64,000 nucleotides of DNA from Psychrobacillus sp048572895 (GCF_048572895.1 NZ_CP183878.1:310001-374000), one strand, 5' to 3'. Numbered from the stretch's first letter, positions 36,138 through 44,197 are shown. Notes: generated by a model from the sequence alone, not told the origin. Program-made: numbers and translations.

Positions 36138-36752
36138 GCTAAGATGATAAGACTGTTCAAGCTTTAGAGGGTAATAAAATTATTAATAATTTGCCTTGAA
36201 TTAGAAATGCTATTATCCAATAATAAATGGAGAAAGTAGATTTCTGATATACTAGTGGAAATAAAGAGAATTAATAAGTGTTTTTCCAATAAAGAAGCGA
36301 AATAGCGAACGAAATTGCATCTTCGGGGCCCGCACGATGCGGGTCAGGCAGTCGTTGCGATCGCGTTGTCGCGTACCTAGACAGTCATCTGTCTCTATGA
36401 ATTAGAAAGCATCTTATCTCTAGTTATCAAAAAAGGTCTTAACCTCATTCTTACAGTTGAAGGAGGGCGACGGAAAGATAAAGTGAAACTTCAGTCAGTG
36501 GGGCTTCATTCCCCACTGATTGTTAGTTGAACCATTCGGGCATTAACGGGCAGTTCTCTACTGCCCGTTAATGCGGAACAAACGTCATAAAATTACCGAA
36601 AAAGGAGAGGCTGGTTGTAACGTCAGTCACAACCAGCCTCTTAAAAAATACTCGGTAATCCAATAGCAAAACGTCTGTCCAAAGCCCTTTGAAAACGAAA
36701 GATAAAGGTTTTGAACTAAAAGGACCGGGCGTTTTTTGGCCCACTTTTTCTT
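36138..36752 (+). ncRNA. Structured repeat copy 3, longest (candidate noncoding RNA)
   Basis: Same order of blocks as copy 1: leader with TATACTAGTGGAAATAAA (36248-36265), AAGAAGCGAAATAGCGAACG (from 36292), closing stem ATTACCGA/TCGGTAAT (36592-36599 with 36652-36659), a central hairpin with new bases (GAGGCTGGTTGT at 36607-36618 with ACAACCAGCCTC at 36629-36640) and the 3' block ending in GGGCG-T6-GGCCC plus T residues. The middle is expanded by extra perfect hairpins: CCCGCA/TGCGGG (36329-36343), CAGTGGGG/CCCCACTG (36496-36518) and a 14-bp stem (36540-36553 with 36561-36574). It ends 4 bases before the stop codon of the convergent DegV gene. Confidence 0.65.
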
Positions 36753-36756
36753 ATGC

Positions 36757-37605
36757 CTACAAATACCAAAGTAAGGCAATTGTATCTTCACCAGCATGTA
36801 CAGCAAGGGATGTGCTTATTTCACCGATAGTAAACTGTAAATTTGGTGCTTGTTGTAAAATAGCTTCTTGTAAGTCAATTGCTTGTTGCTCTGCGTTGGC
36901 ATGCATTATATACACATGCTTTAGACCATCCTTATCTGTAGCTTCAACTGCCTTATTAATAAGATACTGGATTGCCTTTTTATAAGAACGAACTTTATCT
37001 AATTCCTTCAGTTCTCCATGTTCGTTTATTTGAATAATTGGTTTTATTTTAAGTAGGCTTCCTAGATAGAATTGTGCGCTGCTCAATCTTCCACCTTTAT
37101 ACAGCTGAGTTAGGTTACCTATTAATATGAAGTTACGAAACTTCGAAGTCATTTCCCTTAACTCCACTGCAATTTCCTGAAGAGATTGCCCTTTTTCTTG
37201 TAATTGCAATCCTTTTTCTACTAATCCTGTAATACCCGCCGATAATGAATGGGAGTCAATAAATTCTACTTGGACATGTGCAATCTGAGCACCACTAATA
37301 GAAGAAGAAAGTGTGCCACTTAGACTTTTAGAAACATGAATTGCTATGATAGATTCGTATTCCTTACTCAGTTTTTCATATAATACTGCAAATTCACCCG
37401 CTGAAGGTTGAGAAGTTTTAACTGATTCTGTTCCATTACGTATACGATCATATAATTGGTCGGGTGTTAAATCGATACCATCTACAAATTGTTCCAAACC
37501 AAAATGAATATTAAGTGGGAGAACATATACATCTGGATGATCATTTAATGTATTACTCACGTACGCGCTACTATCGACTACCCACGCAATTTTTTTCAAA
37601 GTCAT
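36757..37605 (-). CDS. DegV family fatty-acid-binding protein
   Basis: A 282-residue protein of the DegV family (FakB-like), which binds a fatty acid and presents it to a kinase. The family features are VDSSAYV near 10, VKTSQPSAGEF near 62, SLSGTLSSS near 91, and the GNLTQLYKGGRLSS block near 160. AGGATG precedes the ATG at 37605; an ATG three codons upstream has no ribosome binding site. The next gene upstream on the same strand resembles the phosphatidic acid pathway acyltransferase PlsY, a fitting neighbour for acyl-phosphate metabolism, although 110 bases separate them. Confidence 0.85.
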   Translation of the reverse strand: MTLKKIAWVVDSSAYVSNTLNDHPDVYVLPLNIHFGLEQFVDGIDLTPDQLYDRIRNGTESVKTSQPSAGEFAVLYEKLSKEYESIIAIHVSKSLSGTLSSSISGAQIAHVQVEFIDSHSLSAGITGLVEKGLQLQEKGQSLQEIAVELREMTSKFRNFILIGNLTQLYKGGRLSSAQFYLGSLLKIKPIIQINEHGELKELDKVRSYKKAIQYLINKAVEATDKDGLKHVYIMHANAEQQAIDLQEAILQQAPNLQFTIGEISTSLAVHAGEDTIALLWYL

Positions 37606-37718
37606 TTTGAACATCCTATCTAATTTAGTATTTAAATGATAGTAATTATATCATATTAAGTCTAATTATATGTTCATTGTTTTGGATAAATATTATAAAA
37701 CCAATAATATTAAATTGT

Positions 37719-38282
37719 TTATTTCCACCATCTACTTTTCCATGATTCCACGATATCGAAACGGTGACGAACTAGGATGATGAGAATAGCAATAGAAAGT
37801 GGCCAGAGGGGAACAAATGCAGGTATTATCCAAGATAAAATAGCATATGCACTAAATGCAAGGCTCATACTAAGGGTTGCACTTCTAAGTAGCGTCATCA
37901 CAACGATAAAACAAATGACGAGCATACTAAACAATGTAGGTGCTATTACTAACGATACACCTATAAACGTTGCAATCCCTTTACCACCTTTACCTTTTAA
38001 CCAAAATGGAAAAAGATGACCCAAAATTACCGCTAGTCCTCCTATGGCGATATATTGCAAAGAATATTGAAAATAAAGGCCGATATAAATAACCAGTACA
38101 CCTTTTAAAGCATCTCCCAAAAATGTGAGGAAAAATGCAGATTTTCCAAGTACTGCACCAGCATTTCGTGCACCTAAATTACCACTTCTTTCTTTTCTTA
38201 AATCAGTTTTTTTCCATTTACCAATCCACCAAGCGGAAAGGAAGTTACCTATTATATAACTAAACAACCAATAGAAGAGCAT
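37719..38282 (-). CDS. plsY: PlsY-like glycerol-3-phosphate acyltransferase
   Basis: A 187-residue membrane protein with about five or six helices, of the PlsY family that acylates glycerol 3-phosphate using acyl phosphate. Two of the three family motifs are seen: SGNLGARNAG (about 33-42) and GHLFPFWLKGKGGKGIAT (about 88-105). The first motif has Arg-Asn where the usual sequence is GATN, so this may be a paralog with changed activity rather than the main housekeeping PlsY. Its transcript could continue into the DegV gene. Confidence 0.78.
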   Translation of the reverse strand: MLFYWLFSYIIGNFLSAWWIGKWKKTDLRKERSGNLGARNAGAVLGKSAFFLTFLGDALKGVLVIYIGLYFQYSLQYIAIGGLAVILGHLFPFWLKGKGGKGIATFIGVSLVIAPTLFSMLVICFIVVMTLLRSATLSMSLAFSAYAILSWIIPAFVPLWPLSIAILIILVRHRFDIVESWKSRWWK

Positions 38283-38500
38283 GCTATCACCTCAGGTATA
38301 TATGTCTGTAAAGTAAAAGGGGGAGTACTAGTTGAATCTTCTATTTTATTTTACACTAAGAGATAAGGAAATAAATATCGTATGATGCTCTAAATGAATC
38401 CTAGTCAAACGAAAAAAATCATGTCACTTTCTTATAAATGATTAAATTGGTATGATGGAGAAAATAACTTAGGTAGGGAAAAGGGAGAATGAGATACTAA

Positions 38501-39076
38501 ATGGTGCAATCACTAACGGTACGCGATGCGATAATTCAAAGAAGGTCTATTAAATTATTTAATGGACAGCCTGTAGAGAGAGAAATACTATTATCTATTT
38601 TAGATGACGCGGTATGGGCACCCAATCATCAATTAAGACAGCCATGGAGGTTCATAGTGGCATGTGGAAAAGAATTAGATGATTTATATAGTGTGTTAAA
38701 GGAATTTGCACTTCCAAAATGGAAAGACCTTTCGGAAGAGGATCTGGTAAAACAAATGAAGAAATTTACCAATCCAGGCGGTTATGTATTTGTTGTTGTT
38801 CCTGAGGATGCCCGCCAAAAAGAACGTTTAGAGGATTATGCAGCAGCAAGTATGCTTGTACAAAATATTCAATTACTGGCGTGGGATCGAGGTATTGGAT
38901 CTTGCTGGAAAACTCCTGGATACTTGGACAATCCATTGTTCCGTAAGGCTCTTGGAATTGAACCAGGAGAACGTATTATAAGCATGCTCCAAGTGGGATA
39001 CTTCGATGAAATGCCAAAACCAAAAGATCGCAAAGGTGTAGAAGACCTAGTAACTATATTTGAAAAAAAAGATTAA
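38501..39076 (+). CDS. Nitroreductase family protein
   Basis: A 191-residue FMN-dependent NAD(P)H oxidoreductase of the small nitroreductase type (YfhC/YdjA-like). The FMN-binding start RRSIKLFNGQPV (near 14-25) and APNHQLRQPWRF (near 40-51) are typical, as is the GIGSCWKTPG block near 127. GGGAGA lies upstream of the ATG. The physiological substrate is unknown. Monocistronic with a terminator. Confidence 0.83.
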   Translation: MVQSLTVRDAIIQRRSIKLFNGQPVEREILLSILDDAVWAPNHQLRQPWRFIVACGKELDDLYSVLKEFALPKWKDLSEEDLVKQMKKFTNPGGYVFVVVPEDARQKERLEDYAAASMLVQNIQLLAWDRGIGSCWKTPGYLDNPLFRKALGIEPGERIISMLQVGYFDEMPKPKDRKGVEDLVTIFEKKD

Positions 39077-39088
39077 CTAAAAGTAAAG

Positions 39089-39123
39089 CGGGTGAGAGGC
39101 ATAGGTCTCTCACTCGTTTTTTT
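39089..39123 (+). terminator. Terminator of the nitroreductase gene
   Basis: Arms CGGGTGAGAG (39089-39098) and CTCTCACTCG (39107-39116), one G-U pair, followed by seven T residues. Confidence 0.9.
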
Positions 39124-39224
39124 AGATATTTAATATATTTAAATTTACCGTGATTACTGAGTTCAATGAACTTAGCTTACGGGAGATAAAACTAACTCTA
39201 GCTGTATCCATAACACCCACTTAT

Positions 39225-39260
39225 ATAAAAAAACACATGGATTAGAAAACCCATGTGTTC
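39225..39260 (-). terminator. Terminator of the M20 dipeptidase gene
   Basis: Arms AACACATGG (39232-39240) and CCATGTGTT (39251-39259), with a T run on the minus strand side. Confidence 0.88.
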
Positions 39261-39266
39261 TGATAG

Positions 39267-40664
39267 TTATTTTTTTAAATCTTCTTTTGAAAGCTCAGCT
39301 AATTCGAAATAATAATCACCAATTACACGAAGCCCTTGGTCGAAATTTTCTAAATGGAAATGCTCATTTGGTGCATGGAAATTTTCAGTAGATAAACCGA
39401 AGCCCATTAATACGACCGGAAGTCCAAGAATTTCATCAAATGCAGCAACAATTGGAATAGAACCTCCGCCTCGAGTATATGCTGTAGGAACGTTATATAC
39501 TTTTTCATAACTGCGTCCAGCTGCTTGAATAGCAGGGTGGTCAAAAGGAGTGATAAACGGTTTACCCTTATCGAATTCAGTTAATGTAACTGTGACTCCA
39601 GCAGGCTTGTTCTTTTCAATATGTGCTCTTAGTTTAACAACAATTTCGTCTGGATCTTGATCCGGTACTAATCGACAAGTGATTTTTGCACCTGCTTCAC
39701 TTGGAAGTACTGTTTTAATACCTTCACCAGAGAAACCTCCAAAGACACCATTGATCTCTAAAGTAGGGCGTGCCCATACGCGTTCTAAATGAGTGTAGCC
39801 TTTTTCGCCGAATAATTCATCGACGCCAACTTCAGTCTTCAATTCGTCTTCGTCGAAGCCAAGAGAGGCATAAGCTTCTTTTTCCTCATCCGATAAAGGA
39901 CGGACATTGTCATAGAAACCTTCTACTTCAATTGTTCCTTCTGCATCACGGAAAGAATCTAATATGGAAACTAATGCATGAATCGAGTTTTGAACGCCAC
40001 CGCCATAAAGGCCGGAGTGAAGATCCCCTTTTGCACCTTTTACATCGATTTGAACGCCGCATAGCCCTCGTAAACCGTAACAAACTGCTGGCTGTCCAGG
40101 ACCCTGCATTCCTGTATCGGAAATTACAATAACGTCTGCTGCAAGTTTTGCTTTATTATTTTCAATATATTCTTCTAGGTTAGGACTGCCAACTTCTTCT
40201 TCTCCTTCGATTAAAAACTTAACATTTACAGGTAAGGTTTTATTTGTTTGAAGAAGTGCTTCAATAGCCTTTACATGCATAAATACTTGTCCTTTATCAT
40301 CACTTGACCCACGAGCATATAATTTATTGTCTCTCACTTGTGGTTCAAATGGTTCGCTATCCCATAAGTGAAGTGGATCCACTGGTTGAACATCATAATG
40401 TCCGTATATAAGCATAGTAGGTTTACCTTCTGCATGTAACCAATCAGCATAGACGACGGGATGGCCACTAGTTTTATCGACTACCACATTGTCCAAACCT
40501 GCTTTAGTTAAAGAATCTGCAAGCCACTCGGCACCTTTTTGCATATCAGCTTTATGTTCAGATAAAGAAGAAATACTTGGAATACGTAAAAATTGTTTCA
40601 GTTCTTCTAAATGTTCTACTCTTTTCTCTGTGAAATAATGGTCTAATGTAGTTAGTTGACTCAT
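39267..40664 (-). CDS. M20 family dipeptidase
   Basis: A 465-residue di-zinc peptidase of the M20 (ArgE/DapE/CNDP-like) family, cytoplasmic. Metal and catalytic residues are visible in order: YGHYDVQP, ARGSSDDKGQ, EGEEEVGS, VISDTG and the late HAPNEHF. The lid domain lies between about residues 205 and 370. The ATG at 40664 is preferred over the frame start at 40712 because AGAGGGAT lies upstream of it. It probably hydrolyses small peptides taken up from the medium. Monocistronic. Confidence 0.87.
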   Translation of the reverse strand: MSQLTTLDHYFTEKRVEHLEELKQFLRIPSISSLSEHKADMQKGAEWLADSLTKAGLDNVVVDKTSGHPVVYADWLHAEGKPTMLIYGHYDVQPVDPLHLWDSEPFEPQVRDNKLYARGSSDDKGQVFMHVKAIEALLQTNKTLPVNVKFLIEGEEEVGSPNLEEYIENNKAKLAADVIVISDTGMQGPGQPAVCYGLRGLCGVQIDVKGAKGDLHSGLYGGGVQNSIHALVSILDSFRDAEGTIEVEGFYDNVRPLSDEEKEAYASLGFDEDELKTEVGVDELFGEKGYTHLERVWARPTLEINGVFGGFSGEGIKTVLPSEAGAKITCRLVPDQDPDEIVVKLRAHIEKNKPAGVTVTLTEFDKGKPFITPFDHPAIQAAGRSYEKVYNVPTAYTRGGGSIPIVAAFDEILGLPVVLMGFGLSTENFHAPNEHFHLENFDQGLRVIGDYYFELAELSKEDLKK

Positions 40665-40838
40665 TACAATCCCTCTTTTCAAAAAGTTTCGTGAATAGAA
40701 ATAGTATAGCATAATTTATCATTATACTCGGTATAATTAGTCATGATCGATATTAGTTTTGTGACAACTAAAATCACAATATGATATAGTAGTAAGAAAA
40801 CATATGAACGTATTTAATACTCACAGGAGGCAACAATT

Positions 40839-42110
40839 TTGTACATAGAATTTGTACTTTTTGCTATTTCAATACTTGTATCGCTTTTTCTATCAGGTAG
40901 TGAAACGGCGTTAATGACAGTTAATAGGACGAAGGTCCAGCTAAGAGCAGAACAAGGAGACAAAGAATCGGAGAAACTACTTGCACTGCTATCAAAGCCG
41001 GACCGTATGATCATTACTATCTTAGTAGGGAACACTATAGCTAATATAAGTATGGCTGTCATTTTAATATTAATCGCAGAACACTTTGCATGGCATATTG
41101 GCTGGTCAATCGCGATATTAACCGTCTTTATTATTTTATTTTGTGAAGTACTTCCTAAAACGATTGCCGCAACGTTTTCGGATCGGGTTGCGTATGTAGT
41201 TTCGCCTCTTATCCGTTTGCTTGTCATCATTTTGCGTCCCATTACAGCGTTTATAGCTGAAATCACGAGTTTATTTATTCGAATTGGTTCAAAAGGTGCT
41301 ATTACAGAAACGACCATTACGAAAGAAGAACTGCTATCCATGGTTGATCTTGCTTCAACGGATGGAACGTTTGAAGATGAAGAATCAGAACGTATAAAAG
41401 GAATGCTCGATTTTCCAAATAAGGATGTCTCCGATGTTCTTTCTACACATAGAACTGAAGTAGTCGGTATTCCTGTTGAAGCTACGTATGAAGAAGTTCG
41501 AGATACCATTTTGGAGCATCACTATACAAGGTATCCAGTTTATGACGATAGCTTAGATACAATTGTTGGTATGTTTTATTCGAAAAAGTTTATCGAATGG
41601 TCTATGGATACATCTGTAGGGCTCGATAAGTTTATCGATAAAGATCCAGTATTTGTCGTACAAACCTTGAGTATAGAAAAAGTATTTAAACTAATGCTGA
41701 CCCATAAAAAACATATGGCTATTGTATTAGATGAATATGGTGGAACACTTGGAATCGTCACCCATGAAGATTTAATAGAAGAAATGATCGGGCAGGAAAT
41801 AGAAGACGAAACAGATGATGACGAAGAAATTCTTGTGCATGAGATGACTGAAAGCCGTTTAGTCTGTGCAGGCAGAATGGAAATAGAAGAAGTCAATTCA
41901 CTATTCAACATTTCTATTGTCAATGAAAATGAAACAATAGGTGGCTTTGTCTTAGATCAATTAGGGCATGTGCCAGAAGAGAATGAACAATTTGCCTACG
42001 ATGATTTTATGGTCGAAATCAATGAAATGGATCGTAGTCGTATAGTGAAATTGACTATTACTAAAAGAGAAGTAGCTGCATTGCCAGAACTCGAAAAACA
42101 AGAGGAATAA
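40839..42110 (+). CDS. CNNM/CorC-type membrane protein with CBS domains
   Basis: A 423-residue protein of the hemolysin-like CNNM/CorC family: a DUF21 membrane domain (about 1-180, with SGSETALMTVNRTK near 20 and VGNTIANI near 63), a pair of CBS domains (about 205-330, with VLDEYGGTLGIVT) and a C-terminal CorC/HlyC domain (about 345-415, GRMEIEEVN). Members move or sense magnesium or other divalent ions. TTG start with AGGAGG 8 bases upstream. Monocistronic; its terminator overlaps the stop. Confidence 0.87.
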   Translation: MYIEFVLFAISILVSLFLSGSETALMTVNRTKVQLRAEQGDKESEKLLALLSKPDRMIITILVGNTIANISMAVILILIAEHFAWHIGWSIAILTVFIILFCEVLPKTIAATFSDRVAYVVSPLIRLLVIILRPITAFIAEITSLFIRIGSKGAITETTITKEELLSMVDLASTDGTFEDEESERIKGMLDFPNKDVSDVLSTHRTEVVGIPVEATYEEVRDTILEHHYTRYPVYDDSLDTIVGMFYSKKFIEWSMDTSVGLDKFIDKDPVFVVQTLSIEKVFKLMLTHKKHMAIVLDEYGGTLGIVTHEDLIEEMIGQEIEDETDDDEEILVHEMTESRLVCAGRMEIEEVNSLFNISIVNENETIGGFVLDQLGHVPEENEQFAYDDFMVEINEMDRSRIVKLTITKREVAALPELEKQEE

Positions 42111-42128
42111 TACTCCTCTTGTTTTTTT
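42099..42128 (+). terminator. Terminator of the CNNM gene
   Basis: Arms CAAGAGGA (42099-42106) and TCCTCTTG (42114-42121), followed by seven T residues; it includes the stop codon. Confidence 0.9.
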
Positions 42129-42185
42129 GTAAAAAAGAGGACTTCCACCAATTTATAGCGAATAGTTGAATACGGGGGGATAAGC

Positions 42186-42644
42186 ATGAAATTAGCAGAA
42201 GCTTTAATATTAAGATCTGATTACCAAAAGCGAATGGAACAGTTGAAAAATCGATTACTTCAAAATTCTAAAATACAAGAAGGGGAATCTCCGAACGAGG
42301 ACCCTAAAGTATTGATTAAAGAACTGGATCAAATATTAGGTGATTTAAAACAACTTATAAAAAAAATTAATAATACAAATTTGCAGACGGCTTTTGATGA
42401 TCGTCAATCACTCACTGATGCTTTAACAGAACGTGATCTTCTTGGACAAGAAAGAAAAATATATAGCGCTTTATTGGATGCGGCAGCTATGCAGCATGAC
42501 AGATACTCTAGAACAGAGATTAAATATGTCACGACAATTAATGTTAGGGAAACACAGAAATATGTGGATGAACTATCCCAAAAGCATCGATTATTGGACA
42601 CTAAAATTCAAGAAATTAATTGGCTTACAAATGTAATTGAATAG
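42186..42644 (+). CDS. DIP1984 family protein
   Basis: A 152-residue, highly charged helical protein of the DIP1984 (septicolysin-like) family, recognised by MKLAEALILRSDYQKRMEQL at the start and DRQSLTDALTERDLL in the middle. Coiled-coil segments occupy most of it; there is no signal peptide or membrane segment. The biochemical function is not established; the name septicolysin should not be taken as proof of a toxin. GGGGGATAAGC lies upstream. A tRNA-like sequence begins 7 bases after the stop, which may be a functional partnership. Confidence 0.8.
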   Translation: MKLAEALILRSDYQKRMEQLKNRLLQNSKIQEGESPNEDPKVLIKELDQILGDLKQLIKKINNTNLQTAFDDRQSLTDALTERDLLGQERKIYSALLDAAAMQHDRYSRTEIKYVTTINVRETQKYVDELSQKHRLLDTKIQEINWLTNVIE

Positions 42645-42650
42645 TTAGAA

Positions 42651-42760
42651 GTTGGTAGCGAAATGTAAAGGCGAGTGCAAACCCTCCAACGGGTCAAGTT
42701 GGCCAAGGGCAGAGGTTTCGGGGTAACCTCGAGGTTCAAATCCTCTACGTACAAGTTACA
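42651..42760 (+). ncRNA. tRNA-like sequence behind the DIP1984 gene
   Basis: Three hairpins follow each other: CCAAC/GTTGG with a 7-base loop (42686-42702, extended by CCCT/AGGG), GAGGTT/AACCTC with a 7-base loop TCGGGGT (42712-42730), and a T-arm-like GAGG-TTCAAAT-CCTC (42731-42745). GGTAG at 42654-42658 can pair with CTAC at 42745-42748 to close the whole. The TTCAAAT loop is the classical T-loop. It lacks a proper 7-bp acceptor stem, CCA and U33, so it cannot be an ordinary tRNA. It is either a tRNA-like noncoding RNA or a decayed tRNA gene. Confidence 0.45.
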
Positions 42761-43125
42761 CCCAGTACTGTCACATGAGCACAAGTTATTTTAAACAATT
42801 AACTACCGCGTACTGATTTTCATTTCGTGAGGGTGGATAAGGGGAACTTTTAATAGTTAGTGCTTTCTTAGCTTTTTTGACTGTATACAAACTGGAGGAA
42901 TTCTAATTTGTCTACAGTCTTTTCATTATGAATTATGATGGAGTATGTAAGAAATGAACATTAAGTAAATATAGTTAAACAAGAAGTAGTCGCATGGTTA
43001 GTTTATTTTTCTCCTATTTTTTGGCTTACACCTTTGTAATTTTTCTGAAAGAGAATACGATGGAGGGTAAGGTTAAAGTTTGGCATTATAGAGTTAACAA
43101 GAAAAGCCGAGCGGAGGAAAATAAC
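42761..43125. other. Intergenic gap before the ECF sigma gene
   Basis: No gene supported. The sigma factor frame stays open up to 42994 but codes for an implausible leader without a ribosome binding site. TGTAAT (43035-43040) and CGAT (43058-43061) have the look and spacing of an ECF-type promoter just upstream of the sigma gene, which would mean autoregulation; this is a weak match. Confidence 0.35.
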
Positions 43126-43674
43126 ATGCAGGTTCAATTAGAAGAAATTTACGAGGAATATAACCGTTACATATATTATTTATCGTTAAAGTTAACTAAA
43201 AATCAAGTAGAAGCTGAAGACTTAATGCAGGAAGTTTGGGTGAAAGTTGTACGTTACGAATCTTATATGAAAGAAGTGGATCATGTCAAAGCATGGTTAA
43301 CGACTATTTGTATGAATACATTTCGTGATCGATACCGTAAACAGGTCAGACGTAGCAAGTACGTAGCAAATCAACCAGAGCAATTAGATATTTCATTGCT
43401 GGACTTAATCGCGGCAGACGTATTAACTGTTGAAGAGCAATTAGAAAAAGAAGATGTGGGTGAAATGATTCGATCCAAAGTAAGTGAATTGGATGGTATA
43501 TATCAGAAAACCGTTATGTATTTCTATGTACATCAATTTTCACTAATTGAAATTGCCGAAGTAATGAAAGTATCCATCGGCACAGTCAAATCTAGACTGT
43601 TCCGTGCAAAACAACGTTTGAAAGAGTTAATAATGAATGACGAATTTGCAAAAGATTCATTAGTATTAGCTTAA
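43126..43674 (+). CDS. ECF RNA polymerase sigma factor, apparently orphan
   Basis: A 182-residue sigma-70 factor of the extracytoplasmic function type. Region 2 (about 8-75) includes EAEDLMQEVWVKVVRY; region 4 (about 115-170) contains the helix-turn-helix SLIEIAEVMKVSIGTVKSRL. The start at 43126 follows GGAGG by 8 bases. No anti-sigma gene follows: the gene ends in a terminator and then a repeat array. Its control is therefore unclear, and its regulon unknown. It is not closely similar to the second ECF factor at 50472. Confidence 0.88.
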   Translation: MQVQLEEIYEEYNRYIYYLSLKLTKNQVEAEDLMQEVWVKVVRYESYMKEVDHVKAWLTTICMNTFRDRYRKQVRRSKYVANQPEQLDISLLDLIAADVLTVEEQLEKEDVGEMIRSKVSELDGIYQKTVMYFYVHQFSLIEIAEVMKVSIGTVKSRLFRAKQRLKELIMNDEFAKDSLVLA

Positions 43675-43679
43675 TTATG

Positions 43680-43718
43680 AAGAGCCTTCCTTTGTTCCGA
43701 CAATGGGAGGCTCTTTTG
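43680..43718 (+). terminator. Terminator of the ECF sigma gene
   Basis: Arms AAGAGCC (43680-43686) and GGCTCTT (43709-43715) with additional inner pairs, followed by T residues. Confidence 0.85.
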
Positions 43719-43756
43719 ATTTGCTACGAGGGAAGAAGGGTTCAAGTATAGATTGA

Positions 43757-44140
43757 ATTCTCTCTCGTATAAGGATGAATCTCTCTCGGATACGTAGTGA
43801 TTGCTCTCGTATAGCATGCAACCATTCTCGTATAGATTTTCTCTCTCAGATAGGAGCCGGTCTCTCTCGTATGAGGATGAATCTCTCTCGGATACGAAGT
43901 GAATACTCTCGTATAGCATGCAACCACTCTCGTATAAGATTTTCTCTCTTAGACAGGAGCCGGTCTCTCTCGTATGAGGATAAATCTCTCTCGGATACGA
44001 AGTGAATACTCTCGTATAGCATGCAACCACTCTCGTATAGATTTTCTCTCTCAGATAGGAGCCGGTCTCTCTCGTATGAGGATGAATCTCTCTCGTATAC
44101 GTAGTGAATACTCTCATATAGCATGCAACCACTCTTTAGT
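43757..44140. repeat. 21/18-bp phased repeat array D, 19 units
   Basis: Nineteen CTCTCGTATA-type units (variants CTCTCGGATA, CTCTCAGATA), with cores from 43764 to 44134. The steps are 21 bp with an 18-bp step (43827-43845 and 44032-44050) or 19-bp step (43929-43948) after every four, giving super-units of about 102 bp, the same geometry as array A although the core differs. It fills the space between two convergent terminators. Short frames on both strands are by-products of the periodicity: no start signals are present. Confidence 0.85.
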
Positions 44141-44152
44141 AATCATTAAGCA

Positions 44153-44186
44153 GAAAAGACCCTGAGTGCATATACACTCAGGGTCT
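44153..44186 (-). terminator. Terminator of the ABC-F gene
   Basis: Arms AGACCCTGAGTG (44157-44168) and CACTCAGGGTCT (44175-44186), followed on the minus strand by TTTTC. Confidence 0.92.
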
Positions 44187-44197
44187 GCATGTATTCC

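Noticed and set aside
33422..36752. Group II intron, IS element or retron
   Set aside because: No reverse transcriptase, maturase, transposase or domain V-like sequence is present in or between the repeats.
42651..42760. Functional tRNA gene
   Set aside because: T-arm-like element present, but no 7-bp acceptor stem, no normal anticodon loop with U33 and no CCA; listed only as tRNA-like.
42994..43125. Extended N-terminus of the ECF sigma factor
   Set aside because: The extension is hydrophobic and unlike any sigma factor; the start at 43126 has a strong ribosome binding site.
43671..44165. Several overlapping open frames on both strands of array D
   Set aside because: They arise from the 21-bp period in a stop-poor repeat; no starts with ribosome binding sites, and they overlap each other.
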